Shown in pieces: positions 33,972-42,113 of a stretch of DNA of 64,000 nt. Location of the stretch: the NCBI GenBank assembly GCA_047635375.1, contig JBLIKP010000001.1, forward strand, positions 21,639-85,638, given 5' to 3'. Each line of letters starts with the position of its first letter. Position 1 is the first letter of the stretch. The DNA comes from JBLIKP01 sp047635375. GTDB lineage: Bacteria; Bacteroidota; Bacteroidia; Sphingobacteriales; Sphingobacteriaceae. The notes under the pieces are model-generated. The model made no database searches and was not told where the DNA came from. It saw only the letters and a program-made list of their open reading frames with translations. Made by a program: the position numbers and the translations under genes.

Positions 33972-36053
33972 ATGAAAAGATTTTACACGCTTGCAATTGT
34001 CGCCCTGTTAACGAGCCCTGCAGTCTTTGGGCAAGGAATCGATGACGAATGCGCAACTACGGATTATACCAATAGAATGATGCAGTCCGATCCGCAATTC
34101 GAGCTTAATCAGCAACAATTAGAAAGAGAAACACAGCAATATATTGCGAATATGAAAGTCGCTGAGCGTGATTCTCATCCAACAAAGGTGATTCCTATGG
34201 TTTTTCATATTCTTCATGATTATGGTGTTGAAAATATAAGCAAAGAACAGATTGAGGATCAAATTGGACGCCTGAATGAAGATTTCAGGAAAATGGCCGA
34301 TGATTATGCAAATATCCCCGATACTTTTCGTGGAGATCATGCAGATACAAAAATTGAATTCCGTCTTGCCCAATTAGATCCAAATGGAAATTGTACCGAC
34401 GGGATAGTGCGCCAGCAATCGAATAAAACCGAAATGGATTATCCAGCTGAAAATGCTGCTTTAAAAGCAGAAAGCTACTGGCCAAGCAATATGTACGTTA
34501 ACGTTTGGGTAGTGCGCAGTATTGGCGGGACAATCAATGGATATGCCCAATTCCCAGGTGGAAATAGTGCGACGGACGGTATTGTGTTGCGACATGGTGT
34601 TGTAGGTTCAATTGGAACTGGCGTCAGCTCAAACAATGGACGTACTTTAGCTCATGAACTAGGTCACCTATTTAACCTAAGACACGTATGGGGTGATGGT
34701 CCTTGCGGACAAGACGATTTTGTACAGGATACTCCTGAGTCTGACGCTCCAAATTATGGCTGCCCAATTGGTCATGAGTCGTGCGGTTCTTTGGATAACT
34801 TTTATGCACTTATGGATTATTCTGACGGTTCATGCAGAAAAATGTTTACGAACGGACAGTCAGATAGAATGCACGCTTCACTTGAATCAGGACGAAGTGG
34901 AAGAAATAATCTTTGGTCACCGGAAAATAGAATTGCAACAGGTATCAACGACGATTATGTTGCTGTAACCTGTAAGCCACGCGCCGATTTTTACCCGTCA
35001 AAAACAGTAGGTTGTGAAGGAAGTGAAATCCGTATTGATAATTATTCTTGGCAAGGTGACGCCGATTCAGTAAGATGGGTTGTTTATAACGACTCAGTAG
35101 AATATGTTTCTACGGAAACTGAGCCAACTATCCTTTTTGAAAACGCCGGAGTGTTTAACGTAAAACTTGTGGTTTCAAACTCAGCAGGATCTGATAGCAT
35201 TGAACGTGAGAATCTAATATTAATTTATCCAGGCGAAGGTGAGAAATCTCCTATTGCTCAGGGCATGGAAGATGAGAATTTTCCGGATAATGGATGGAGT
35301 AACCTAAATCCTGATGAAAATCAAATGTTGGAAATTACCTACGACGCTGCCTATACTGGCGCAGCAAGTTTAAAGTGGAGCAACCCCAACGGTTCGGCAG
35401 CAGGTGATCAAGGAGTTTTAATGTCTCCGGTTATTGATCTTTCTAAATCAAATACGCCCGTGGTTACATTTAAAGTTGCCTACGCTCGTAGAAATGGAAA
35501 TAGTGGTGACGCATTAAAAGTATTGATTTCTGATAACTGTGGAAAATCATGGAAGCAGCGTTTAAATAGAATTGGATCGTCGTTGGAAACAACTTCAGCA
35601 ACGGTTTCAGGGAATTTTTTCCCAGATGAATCTGAATGGAATGAAATTGAAGTTAGCCTTGCATCCGTAAATGGAGTTTCTAACGCTTTGATTCGTTTTG
35701 AATTTACCTCAGGCGGCGGAAATAATTTCTTTATTGATGATATCAATATCTTCGATAAAAACCCGCCAACGGGAATAAATGATTTATCAAGCTTTGATTT
35801 TAATCTTATGCCAAACCCAACAGAAGGAAATGCGAAGATTAGATTCAATATGCCGGAAATGGGAGCTGTTAGCTTAAAGGTGTTTGATGTGCTTGGAAAA
35901 GAAATCTATTCAGCCTTGCCAGAAAGCTTTAATGCTGGTAGAAATGAAATGGAAATCAACAAAGAAAAAATGGGAATGAATGCAAAAGGAATTTATATAA
36001 TTCAACTTTCTACGCCATTCGGAAATAAAACTAACCGTTTAGTGGTTAAATAA
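33972..36053 (+). CDS. Secreted M43-family metalloprotease with PKD and T9SS domains (copy 3)
   Basis: A 693-residue protein with signal peptide MKRFYTLAIVALLTSPAVFGQ. It has the same order as the copies at 17642 and 19943: IPMVFHILHDYGVENIS, the zinc site HELGHLFNLRHVWGD, the Met-turn MDYSDGSCRKMFTNGQ, a PKD-like domain (about 340-415), a MAM-like jelly roll ending SGGGNNFFIDDINIFD, and a T9SS type A domain from LMPNPTEGNAKIRF to KTNRLVVK. It is on the opposite strand, about 12 kb from the nearer copy. A terminator follows at 36079. Confidence 0.92.
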   Translation: MKRFYTLAIVALLTSPAVFGQGIDDECATTDYTNRMMQSDPQFELNQQQLERETQQYIANMKVAERDSHPTKVIPMVFHILHDYGVENISKEQIEDQIGRLNEDFRKMADDYANIPDTFRGDHADTKIEFRLAQLDPNGNCTDGIVRQQSNKTEMDYPAENAALKAESYWPSNMYVNVWVVRSIGGTINGYAQFPGGNSATDGIVLRHGVVGSIGTGVSSNNGRTLAHELGHLFNLRHVWGDGPCGQDDFVQDTPESDAPNYGCPIGHESCGSLDNFYALMDYSDGSCRKMFTNGQSDRMHASLESGRSGRNNLWSPENRIATGINDDYVAVTCKPRADFYPSKTVGCEGSEIRIDNYSWQGDADSVRWVVYNDSVEYVSTETEPTILFENAGVFNVKLVVSNSAGSDSIERENLILIYPGEGEKSPIAQGMEDENFPDNGWSNLNPDENQMLEITYDAAYTGAASLKWSNPNGSAAGDQGVLMSPVIDLSKSNTPVVTFKVAYARRNGNSGDALKVLISDNCGKSWKQRLNRIGSSLETTSATVSGNFFPDESEWNEIEVSLASVNGVSNALIRFEFTSGGGNNFFIDDINIFDKNPPTGINDLSSFDFNLMPNPTEGNAKIRFNMPEMGAVSLKVFDVLGKEIYSALPESFNAGRNEMEINKEKMGMNAKGIYIIQLSTPFGNKTNRLVVK

Positions 36054-36078
36054 GAACAGTCCCTTAAAACGAATTAGA

Positions 36079-36105
36079 GACCGACAGCCTTGTCGGTCTT
36101 TTTTT
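36079..36105 (+). terminator. Terminator after M43 copy 3
   Basis: An 8 bp GC-rich stem GACCGACA / TGTCGGTC with loop GCCT, followed by seven T residues. Confidence 0.9.
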
Positions 36106-36109
36106 ATGC

Positions 36110-37396
36110 CTAAATATTTAGGATATTCCTGATGGCTTTAGTTTTAAGGAGGGATTCTTCGTATTCGCCTTCCGCGGAAGCGTCATGAGTTATCGCACCG
36201 CCGGCCATAAAAGACAAATACCCTGTTTCTTGGTTATAGAAAATTGAGCGGATAATCACATTGAAGTCAAAATCTCCAGAAGGACTCACATATCCCACAC
36301 TTCCTGAAAAAAGACTGCGCCTTGAGCTTTCACTCTCATCAATAATTTCCATTGCCCGTACTTTAGGAGCACCGGTCATGCTCCCCATTGGGAAGGCCGA
36401 TTTTAGTGCATTAACCCAAGTTTTGTCGGGTGAAATCTGGGCGCTAACCGTACTAATCATTTGATGTACTTGGGAAAACGAATAAATCCCCATTAACTCA
36501 TCCACTGTAATAGTTCCTGCCTTGGAAACACGACTCAGGTCGTTTCGCACCAAATCTACAATCATTACGTTTTCTGATTGCTCTTTGCGATTTGAGCGTA
36601 ATAATGTTTTTGCAGCCTCGTCTTTTATAGGGTCTTTTTCTCTAGAAATAGTACCTTTAATTGGCTGAGAAATTAGTTTGTCCCCTAGTTTTCTTAAGAA
36701 TCTTTCAGGGCTGGCACAGGCCAATTGACTATTGTTGTTTTTATAATATGCCGAAAACGGAGTAGGGCTAAATTCTGAAAGTTTATTGCTTAAGTAGGGC
36801 AGGTTTAATCCAGGAGATATGGCGTGAAATTCCTGACAAAAATTTACCTCGTAGATTTCACCCGTTCTAATGTATTCTTTTAGTTGAGCAAGAGTTTCTA
36901 AATATTGCTTTCGAGAAATCCGATTGGAAATTTTAATTTCCGGAAGAACAATATTTTTTGGGATTTCAAGCCCTGTTATTTCGTTGAAAATTTTGTCGGC
37001 ACGGGACTGGTCCCCGGAAATCTGAATTTCAACGTTGTTTCCAAAAATGAAAATTAAATGCTCTGGAACGAAGAAGCTAATTTCTGAAAAACCAGTGGGG
37101 TTATCCTTTTTAGAGGATAGATTTTCAGCTTGATTTTTCAAATCATAGCCAAGGTGGCCGAAAATCCAATCCTTTTGCTCCTTGTGGAAATTGAATAAAT
37201 CATTGAAATAATCTTGAGAGGTAGGTTTGAAAACCGACATATTTCCAGCTGCAATTGCGCAATTAAAACTGCTGTAATTATCTTTATGCCCTTGGGAATC
37301 CAACAATAGAAAATAATCCTCCTTTGCTCCCCAAATTTTTGCCTTGGCGATAAAGGTTTTAGTTTCTGAAAGTGTATATGTAAATTGATTCCGCAT
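36110..37396 (-). CDS. pabB: Aminodeoxychorismate synthase component I (PabB-type chorismate-binding enzyme)
   Basis: A 428-residue chorismate-utilising enzyme that aminates chorismate on the way to p-aminobenzoate and folate. Conserved motifs are QPIKGTISREKDP, ENVMIVDLVRNDLSRV, PMGSMTGAPKVRAMEII and FMAGGAITHDASAEGEYEES. The N-terminal domain is short and divergent, as in many PabB proteins. I start at 37396 (MRNQFTYTLSE) because the longer frame to 37519 crosses a promoter-like box and the start of the divergent NIF3 gene. Anthranilate synthase is the main alternative, but no trp genes are near. Confidence 0.85.
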   Translation of the reverse strand: MRNQFTYTLSETKTFIAKAKIWGAKEDYFLLLDSQGHKDNYSSFNCAIAAGNMSVFKPTSQDYFNDLFNFHKEQKDWIFGHLGYDLKNQAENLSSKKDNPTGFSEISFFVPEHLIFIFGNNVEIQISGDQSRADKIFNEITGLEIPKNIVLPEIKISNRISRKQYLETLAQLKEYIRTGEIYEVNFCQEFHAISPGLNLPYLSNKLSEFSPTPFSAYYKNNNSQLACASPERFLRKLGDKLISQPIKGTISREKDPIKDEAAKTLLRSNRKEQSENVMIVDLVRNDLSRVSKAGTITVDELMGIYSFSQVHQMISTVSAQISPDKTWVNALKSAFPMGSMTGAPKVRAMEIIDESESSRRSLFSGSVGYVSPSGDFDFNVIIRSIFYNQETGYLSFMAGGAITHDASAEGEYEESLLKTKAIRNILNI

Positions 37397-37412
37397 GTTT
37401 GGCTTACGCCGA

Positions 37413-37420
37413 CAAAAGTA
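37413..37420 (-). promoter_or_regulatory. Candidate -7 box of pabB
   Basis: TACTTTTG on the minus strand fits TAnnTTTG and ends 16 bases before the pabB ATG. No clear -33 TTTG is seen. Confidence 0.45.
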
Positions 37421-37459
37421 AACAAGTTTTAAGAACTCCGACTGATAAAAATAATCAAC

Positions 37460-38557
37460 ATGACACAGATAAAACAAGTAATAAGTTTCCTTGAAAAATG
37501 GGCGCCGCCTTCGCTTCAAGAAAGTTATGATAATTCTAGATTGATTGTTGGTGATGATTTTAAGGAGGTAACAAACGTTTTGGTGTCGTTAGATTGTACC
37601 GAAGAAATCATAGACGAAGCGCTCGCTAAAGGCGCTAACCTGGTGGTTTGCCATCATCCCATCGTTTTTAAGGGATTAAAATCATTTACTGGGAAAACCT
37701 ATGTTGAGCGCACTGTAATAAAAGCCATTCAAAATAATGTTGCCATTTATGCTATTCATACGAACCTCGATTCGGTTTTGGACGGGGTGTCCGGGAAAAT
37801 CGCCGAAAAATTGGGCCTTGAAAACGTAAAGATATTAAGAAGCTCCCCTGGAAAGCTTAAAAAAATTGTTGTTTTTTCGCCTGAATCTTGTGCCAATGAA
37901 GTGCGTAGCGCAATGTTTGAAGCAGGAGCTGGTGCCATCGGCGATTATGAGGAGTGTAGCTTTAATTCCAAAGGTGATGGAACGTTTAAGGCTGGTGTTT
38001 TAGCGGATCCTTTTGTAGGGAATATCGGCGAAAGTCATATTGAACCTGAAATAAAAATCGAGTCGGTTTGCCCGGATTTTCTGGTCGGAAGAGTTATAGA
38101 GGCCGCGGTTAAAAAACACGCTTACGAGGAAGTAGCCTATGACGTTTTTTCCACAGACAATGTGCATTCGAAATACGGCTTGGGAGTTGTGGGAGACCTT
38201 AAAACGCCACTGGCAGGCGAAGACTTTCTAAGAATGACAAAAAAATCATTAGCAACGGAGTGTGTCAGGCATACGCAGATTCCGAGCAAGAAGATTGAAA
38301 AAGTAGCGGTTTGCGGGGGGGCAGGTGGATTCCTTTTGGACGACGCTAAAGCAGCTGGAGCCGATGTTTTGGTTACAGCCGACTTCAAATATCACGAGTT
38401 TTTTGACGCAAGGGATAGCGTCATGATTGCTGATGTTGGACACTTTGAAAGCGAGCAATTTACAATTGATTTATTGCATGATAGAATTAGTGAAAAATTT
38501 AGTAACTTTGCGGTTCTAAAAACTGAAGTAAATACCAATCCAATAAACTATTTTTAG
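37460..38557 (+). CDS. NIF3-like dinuclear metal-centre protein
   Basis: A 365-residue NIF3/YbgI-family protein. Metal ligands lie in VVCHHPIVFKGLK (His pair), YAIHTNLDS and, near the C-terminus, DVGHFESEQF. Residues ~130-235 are the inserted PII-like domain found in longer family members. The family is sometimes annotated as GTP cyclohydrolase I type 2, but its function is unsettled. The zinc-ribbon gene follows after five bases, a pairing seen in many bacteria. Confidence 0.92.
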   Translation: MTQIKQVISFLEKWAPPSLQESYDNSRLIVGDDFKEVTNVLVSLDCTEEIIDEALAKGANLVVCHHPIVFKGLKSFTGKTYVERTVIKAIQNNVAIYAIHTNLDSVLDGVSGKIAEKLGLENVKILRSSPGKLKKIVVFSPESCANEVRSAMFEAGAGAIGDYEECSFNSKGDGTFKAGVLADPFVGNIGESHIEPEIKIESVCPDFLVGRVIEAAVKKHAYEEVAYDVFSTDNVHSKYGLGVVGDLKTPLAGEDFLRMTKKSLATECVRHTQIPSKKIEKVAVCGGAGGFLLDDAKAAGADVLVTADFKYHEFFDARDSVMIADVGHFESEQFTIDLLHDRISEKFSNFAVLKTEVNTNPINYF

Positions 38558-38562
38558 TCCAC

Positions 38563-39312
38563 ATGGAATTAACCGTAGAACAAAAATTACAGGCCCTTTG
38601 GGATCTTCAATCGATTCACACTGAATTAGATTCAATTCGTAGTGTACGTGGTGAGCTGCCTATGGAGGTGCGTGACCTGGAAGACGATATCGCTGGTCTT
38701 CAAACACGTATCGAAAAGCAAAAACAAGATATTGAAGATACTGATCGCGACATCGCCGATAAAAAAGTATTCATCAAAGACTGTTTAGCTTTAATCAAAA
38801 AGTACGAAGAGCAACAAATGAAGGTTAAAAATAGCCGTGAATTTGATGCAATCAATAAAGAAATGGAGCTTCAAAACCTTGAAGCGAAAGTTGCTGAGAA
38901 GAAAATCCGTGAGATGGAAGCAACTATCGTGGGTAAAAAGGAAGCTTTAGAAGTAGCAGTGGTAGACCACGACGAACGTAAAAAAGATCTAGAGCACAAA
39001 AAAGGTGAATTAGAAACTATCGTTGCTGAAACTGAAAAAGAAGAGAAAAAACTTCTAGCTGAAGCTGACAAATCTTGCAAAAACATTGAAGAAAGATTAT
39101 TAAACGCTTACACTAGACTTAGAGAAGGTTCTAAGAATGGTTTAGGAGTTGTAACTATCGCGCGTGATAGTTGTGCAGGTTGTTTCAACAAGATTCCACC
39201 ACAGCGCCAAGCCGACATCCGTCAGCGTAAAAAGATTATCGTTTGTGAGCATTGCGGACGTATCCTTGTTGATGAGATTTACGCTGGAACGGCTGAGGAG
39301 GTTGAAGACTAA
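38563..39312 (+). CDS. Coiled-coil protein with C4-type zinc ribbon (CdsZ-like)
   Basis: A 249-residue protein. Residues ~5-180 are a long charged coiled coil rich in Glu and Lys. The C-terminus carries two cysteine pairs, SCAGCFNK and CEHCGRIL, which form a C4 zinc ribbon. The family is called CdsZ or zf-RING_7 and is thought to bind nucleic acid or ribosomal partners; its role is uncertain. It is in one unit with the NIF3-like gene and ends at the hairpin near 39332. Confidence 0.88.
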   Translation: MELTVEQKLQALWDLQSIHTELDSIRSVRGELPMEVRDLEDDIAGLQTRIEKQKQDIEDTDRDIADKKVFIKDCLALIKKYEEQQMKVKNSREFDAINKEMELQNLEAKVAEKKIREMEATIVGKKEALEVAVVDHDERKKDLEHKKGELETIVAETEKEEKKLLAEADKSCKNIEERLLNAYTRLREGSKNGLGVVTIARDSCAGCFNKIPPQRQADIRQRKKIIVCEHCGRILVDEIYAGTAEEVED

Positions 39313-39331
39313 TCACACTCATAAAATATTC

Positions 39332-39367
39332 AAACCCTCGAAATTTTTTTTTCGAGGGTTTTTTTTT
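39332..39367 (+). terminator. Terminator after the zinc-ribbon gene
   Basis: A 12 bp stem AAACCCTCGAAA / TTTCGAGGGTTT with a T-only loop, followed by a run of T. Confidence 0.88.
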
Positions 39368-39392
39368 GCCCTTTTTCAGATTAGATTTTAAT

Positions 39393-39400
39393 TATATTTG
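39393..39400 (+). promoter_or_regulatory. Candidate -7 box very close to the start of the exported repeat protein
   Basis: TATATTTG fits TAnnTTTG exactly and ends only six bases before the ATG at 39407, implying a nearly leaderless transcript. A TTTG lies at 39365-39368, with a long 24-base spacer. Confidence 0.5.
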
Positions 39401-39406
39401 CCCTTA

Positions 39407-40885
39407 ATGAAGCGCTATATTCTTTCCTTATTATTTGTTTCTCTTACATCTGTTCTTCAAGCTGGAGCCACATGGTCAGCAGGTTGTCAGCAGGTTTATG
39501 ATGATATATTTAATCTGAAATTCTCCTCGGCGCAGTCTCAAATCGCGGTGTTAATGGGGAAAGAAACGGAGAACTTAATGGTCCCCTATCTTTCTCATTA
39601 TCTCGATTTCCTCGAAGTAATTCTAGGAGAAGATCCTGATTTGCTTTTAGAAGTGGAAAGGAAACGTGAGAATCTCCTAGCCCTATTAAGTAAAGACGAA
39701 AACCCAAATTCATTATCTCGATTCTTGGAAGGAGAGGTTAATCTGCAATGGGCCATGCTTCAGCTTAATATGGCCAATTACCTTTCAGGGGCATTAAATG
39801 CCCGCCGAGCATTTAAGATTTACAATGAACTTTATGCTGTTGATCCTGATTTCCTCCCGCTTAAAAAAAGTAGAGGATTACTTTTAACAGCATTGGGTGG
39901 TTTGCCGGATGATCTTCAGTGGGTTGTAAATCTCACAGGTATGAAAGGAGATGTCAATCAAGGTTTTTTAATGGTTGAGGAATTTATCCGTGAAAGCGAA
40001 AATACTCCTTACTCCCTTTGGAATAACGAAGCTATCTTTTTCGATGTGTTGTTGAATTTCAATTTTACGGATAAGCAAATTGCCTTCGACAAAGCCATGA
40101 AGCATACTGAAAGTCTTCCCGCTTCCCATCTCTGCCGGATTTTTATCCGTGGACTTATTGGGATGAAATCCGGGAATGTCGAAGAAGCCTTAAAGGCAAT
40201 CCTATATAGACCTAAGGGAAAAGAGTATTTCCCCTTTCCTCATCTTGATTATTTAGCGGGGTTAGGGATGCTTTACGCAGACGACCCTAGGTGTCCTGAT
40301 TATCTAATGACCTTTTTGAATAACACTTCTGGTCCCAACAGAGTTAAAGATGCATACTTGCATCTAGGTTATTTTTACTACCTGAATGGTAATCTTGAAA
40401 AATACCAGAAAGCGATTAATAATTGTCTGCAAAGAGGTGATGATAAAATTGACAGGGATAAGCAGGCTATGCTTGAGGCAACCTTGCCATTGCCTGATAA
40501 AAAACTGTTAAAAGCACGGTTTTTATTCGATGGAGGTTATTATGATCGCGCTATTGCCGAAATCCCTGAAAATCTTGGGGTAAAATTTTCTGGGAATCAA
40601 TTTACAGAATTTAACTACCGCCGTGGCCGAATTTTCCAACGAATGGATAATAAGCCAGAAGCGATTAAAGCCTATGTAATTGCGCAACAACAGCCAAACC
40701 CTGACGGACTATATTTTCAAGGAACCGCAGCCTTGGAATTAGGGCGCATATTTGAGAGCCTGGGTAATAAAAAACTTTCAAGCTTTTATTACAGCAAGTG
40801 CTTGTCCTTTTTAGGATTTCAATACGAAAGAGGAATAAAAAGCAAGGCCCGTGCAGGCCTTGATAGAATTGAAAAAATAAATTAA
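39407..40885 (+). CDS. Exported TPR-like helical repeat protein of unknown function
   Basis: A 492-residue protein with signal peptide MKRYILSLLFVSLTSVLQAGA. The rest is helical, with tetratricopeptide-like pairs, for example NYLSGALNARRAFKIYNELY, KDAYLHLGYFYYLNGNLEKY and EFNYRRGRIFQRMDNKPEAI. No catalytic motif is seen. Such periplasmic repeat proteins usually act as binding scaffolds. The ATG at 39407 is preferred to a TTG three codons earlier, because the latter falls inside the promoter box. Its 3' end overlaps convergent dcd by four bases. Confidence 0.8.
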   Translation: MKRYILSLLFVSLTSVLQAGATWSAGCQQVYDDIFNLKFSSAQSQIAVLMGKETENLMVPYLSHYLDFLEVILGEDPDLLLEVERKRENLLALLSKDENPNSLSRFLEGEVNLQWAMLQLNMANYLSGALNARRAFKIYNELYAVDPDFLPLKKSRGLLLTALGGLPDDLQWVVNLTGMKGDVNQGFLMVEEFIRESENTPYSLWNNEAIFFDVLLNFNFTDKQIAFDKAMKHTESLPASHLCRIFIRGLIGMKSGNVEEALKAILYRPKGKEYFPFPHLDYLAGLGMLYADDPRCPDYLMTFLNNTSGPNRVKDAYLHLGYFYYLNGNLEKYQKAINNCLQRGDDKIDRDKQAMLEATLPLPDKKLLKARFLFDGGYYDRAIAEIPENLGVKFSGNQFTEFNYRRGRIFQRMDNKPEAIKAYVIAQQQPNPDGLYFQGTAALELGRIFESLGNKKLSSFYYSKCLSFLGFQYERGIKSKARAGLDRIEKIN

Positions 40886-41418
40886 AATTTATTCTTCCAC
40901 ATCATGCTTTCAACAGGCTTAGTAGTGCGCGTGTTGTATTTTGCATTCGCCTTCTTGTTGTACATGGTTTTAATATCACCCTTAACAACAAAATAGATTA
41001 ACTGACCAATGGGCATACCGGCATAAATACGCACGGGCTGTGCACAGCTTATTTCCAATGTCCATGTATTGCAAAATCCTACGTCACCCTTTCCGGCGGT
41101 TGCGTGGATATCAATACCCAATCTACCGGTGCTAGATTTCCCTTCTAGGAAAGGAATATGGCGGTGAGTTTCGGTGTATTCTTCAGTAACACCTAGGTAA
41201 AGCGTGTTTGGCTGAAGTACAAAACCTTCTTCAGGAATTTCGAAATGCTCAACCTTGTTGTGCTTTTTGGCGTCTAATACTCTATCGTTGTAAACGGCTA
41301 AGTATTTACCTAAATGAACGTCGTACGAGTTCGTACCTAAATCGTCTTCGTTATACGGCTCAATAACTATAGAACCATCTTTTATTTCTTGAAGTATTTC
41401 TTTATCCGAAAGAATCAT
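40882..41418 (-). CDS. dcd: dCTP deaminase
   Basis: A 178-residue enzyme converting dCTP to dUTP for thymidylate synthesis. Signature parts are DLGTNSYDVHLG, EGKSSTGRLGIDIHATAG and NTWTLEISC, which holds the catalytic Glu. The first ATG is at 41418; a TTG-initiated frame to 41427 is less likely. An imperfect -7 box AATTTTTG ends six bases before this ATG, so the message may be nearly leaderless. Confidence 0.94.
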   Translation of the reverse strand: MILSDKEILQEIKDGSIVIEPYNEDDLGTNSYDVHLGKYLAVYNDRVLDAKKHNKVEHFEIPEEGFVLQPNTLYLGVTEEYTETHRHIPFLEGKSSTGRLGIDIHATAGKGDVGFCNTWTLEISCAQPVRIYAGMPIGQLIYFVVKGDIKTMYNKKANAKYNTRTTKPVESMMWKNKF

Positions 41419-41471
41419 AGGGGGCAAAAATTTTGGCTAAATTAGCAATTCATTTTTAAGATAAGTAGCAC

Positions 41472-42113
41472 ATGGGAATGATTTTAAACCGACCAATTCA
41501 AGGCGGCGCCCAATTAGGGTTGTGGAGTATTCAAGAAAGGGAGCAATATCTGCAATCAAAGCTTATTTTAAACGATGCTGAAATGGATTACATAAACTCC
41601 ATTTCAAACGCTCCACGTAGGCGTGAATGGCTTGCCAGCCGAGTTTTACTGAAGAAACTTTTAAAAACTACAGAATTTGTCGAGGTTCGTGTCGACCCAG
41701 ATAGGAGACCTCGGCTGGTTTCTCTTCCCCATAAAATAAGTATTAGCCATACCCATGATTTTGCTGCGGTTGTAGTGCATGAAGAAAAAGAGGTAGGCGT
41801 TGATATTGAAAAAATGGAAGGTAGAATTCTTAGAATTAAAGAAAAATTTATGCATCCTGATGAATTAAAATTCATTGATGCTAAAAACGAAGAACAACAT
41901 TTGTACGCTTGTTGGGGTGCTAAGGAGGCTTTATTTAAAGTATGCCCGCTTCCTGGGGTAGATTTTAAGTCTCAATTAAATCTAATGCCATTTGACATTA
42001 AGGAGGAGGGTGTTATTGATTGTAAAATCTCAAAACCTGGTGCAGAGGGCAATTTTCAGGTTCATTACCAAGTTTTTGGGGAATGTATGCTTACCTACGT
42101 TGTGCACCCTTAA
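41472..42113 (+). CDS. 4'-phosphopantetheinyl transferase superfamily protein
   Basis: A 213-residue Sfp-type enzyme that attaches the phosphopantetheine arm of CoA to carrier proteins. Typical motifs are ISISHTHDFAAVVV, VGVDIEKM with the Mg-binding Asp/Glu, and ACWGAKEALFK (the WxxKEA motif). The length suits the AcpT/Sfp class rather than the short AcpS. The acceptor carrier protein is not encoded here. Its 3' end overlaps dnaG by four bases, convergent. Confidence 0.9.
   Translation: MGMILNRPIQGGAQLGLWSIQEREQYLQSKLILNDAEMDYINSISNAPRRREWLASRVLLKKLLKTTEFVEVRVDPDRRPRLVSLPHKISISHTHDFAAVVVHEEKEVGVDIEKMEGRILRIKEKFMHPDELKFIDAKNEEQHLYACWGAKEALFKVCPLPGVDFKSQLNLMPFDIKEEGVIDCKISKPGAEGNFQVHYQVFGECMLTYVVHP

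Noticed and set aside
36110..37519. Longer pabB frame starting at 37519
   Set aside because: The extra 41 codons are rich in Arg, Tyr and Phe unlike the family, cross a promoter-like box and overlap the start of the NIF3-like gene.
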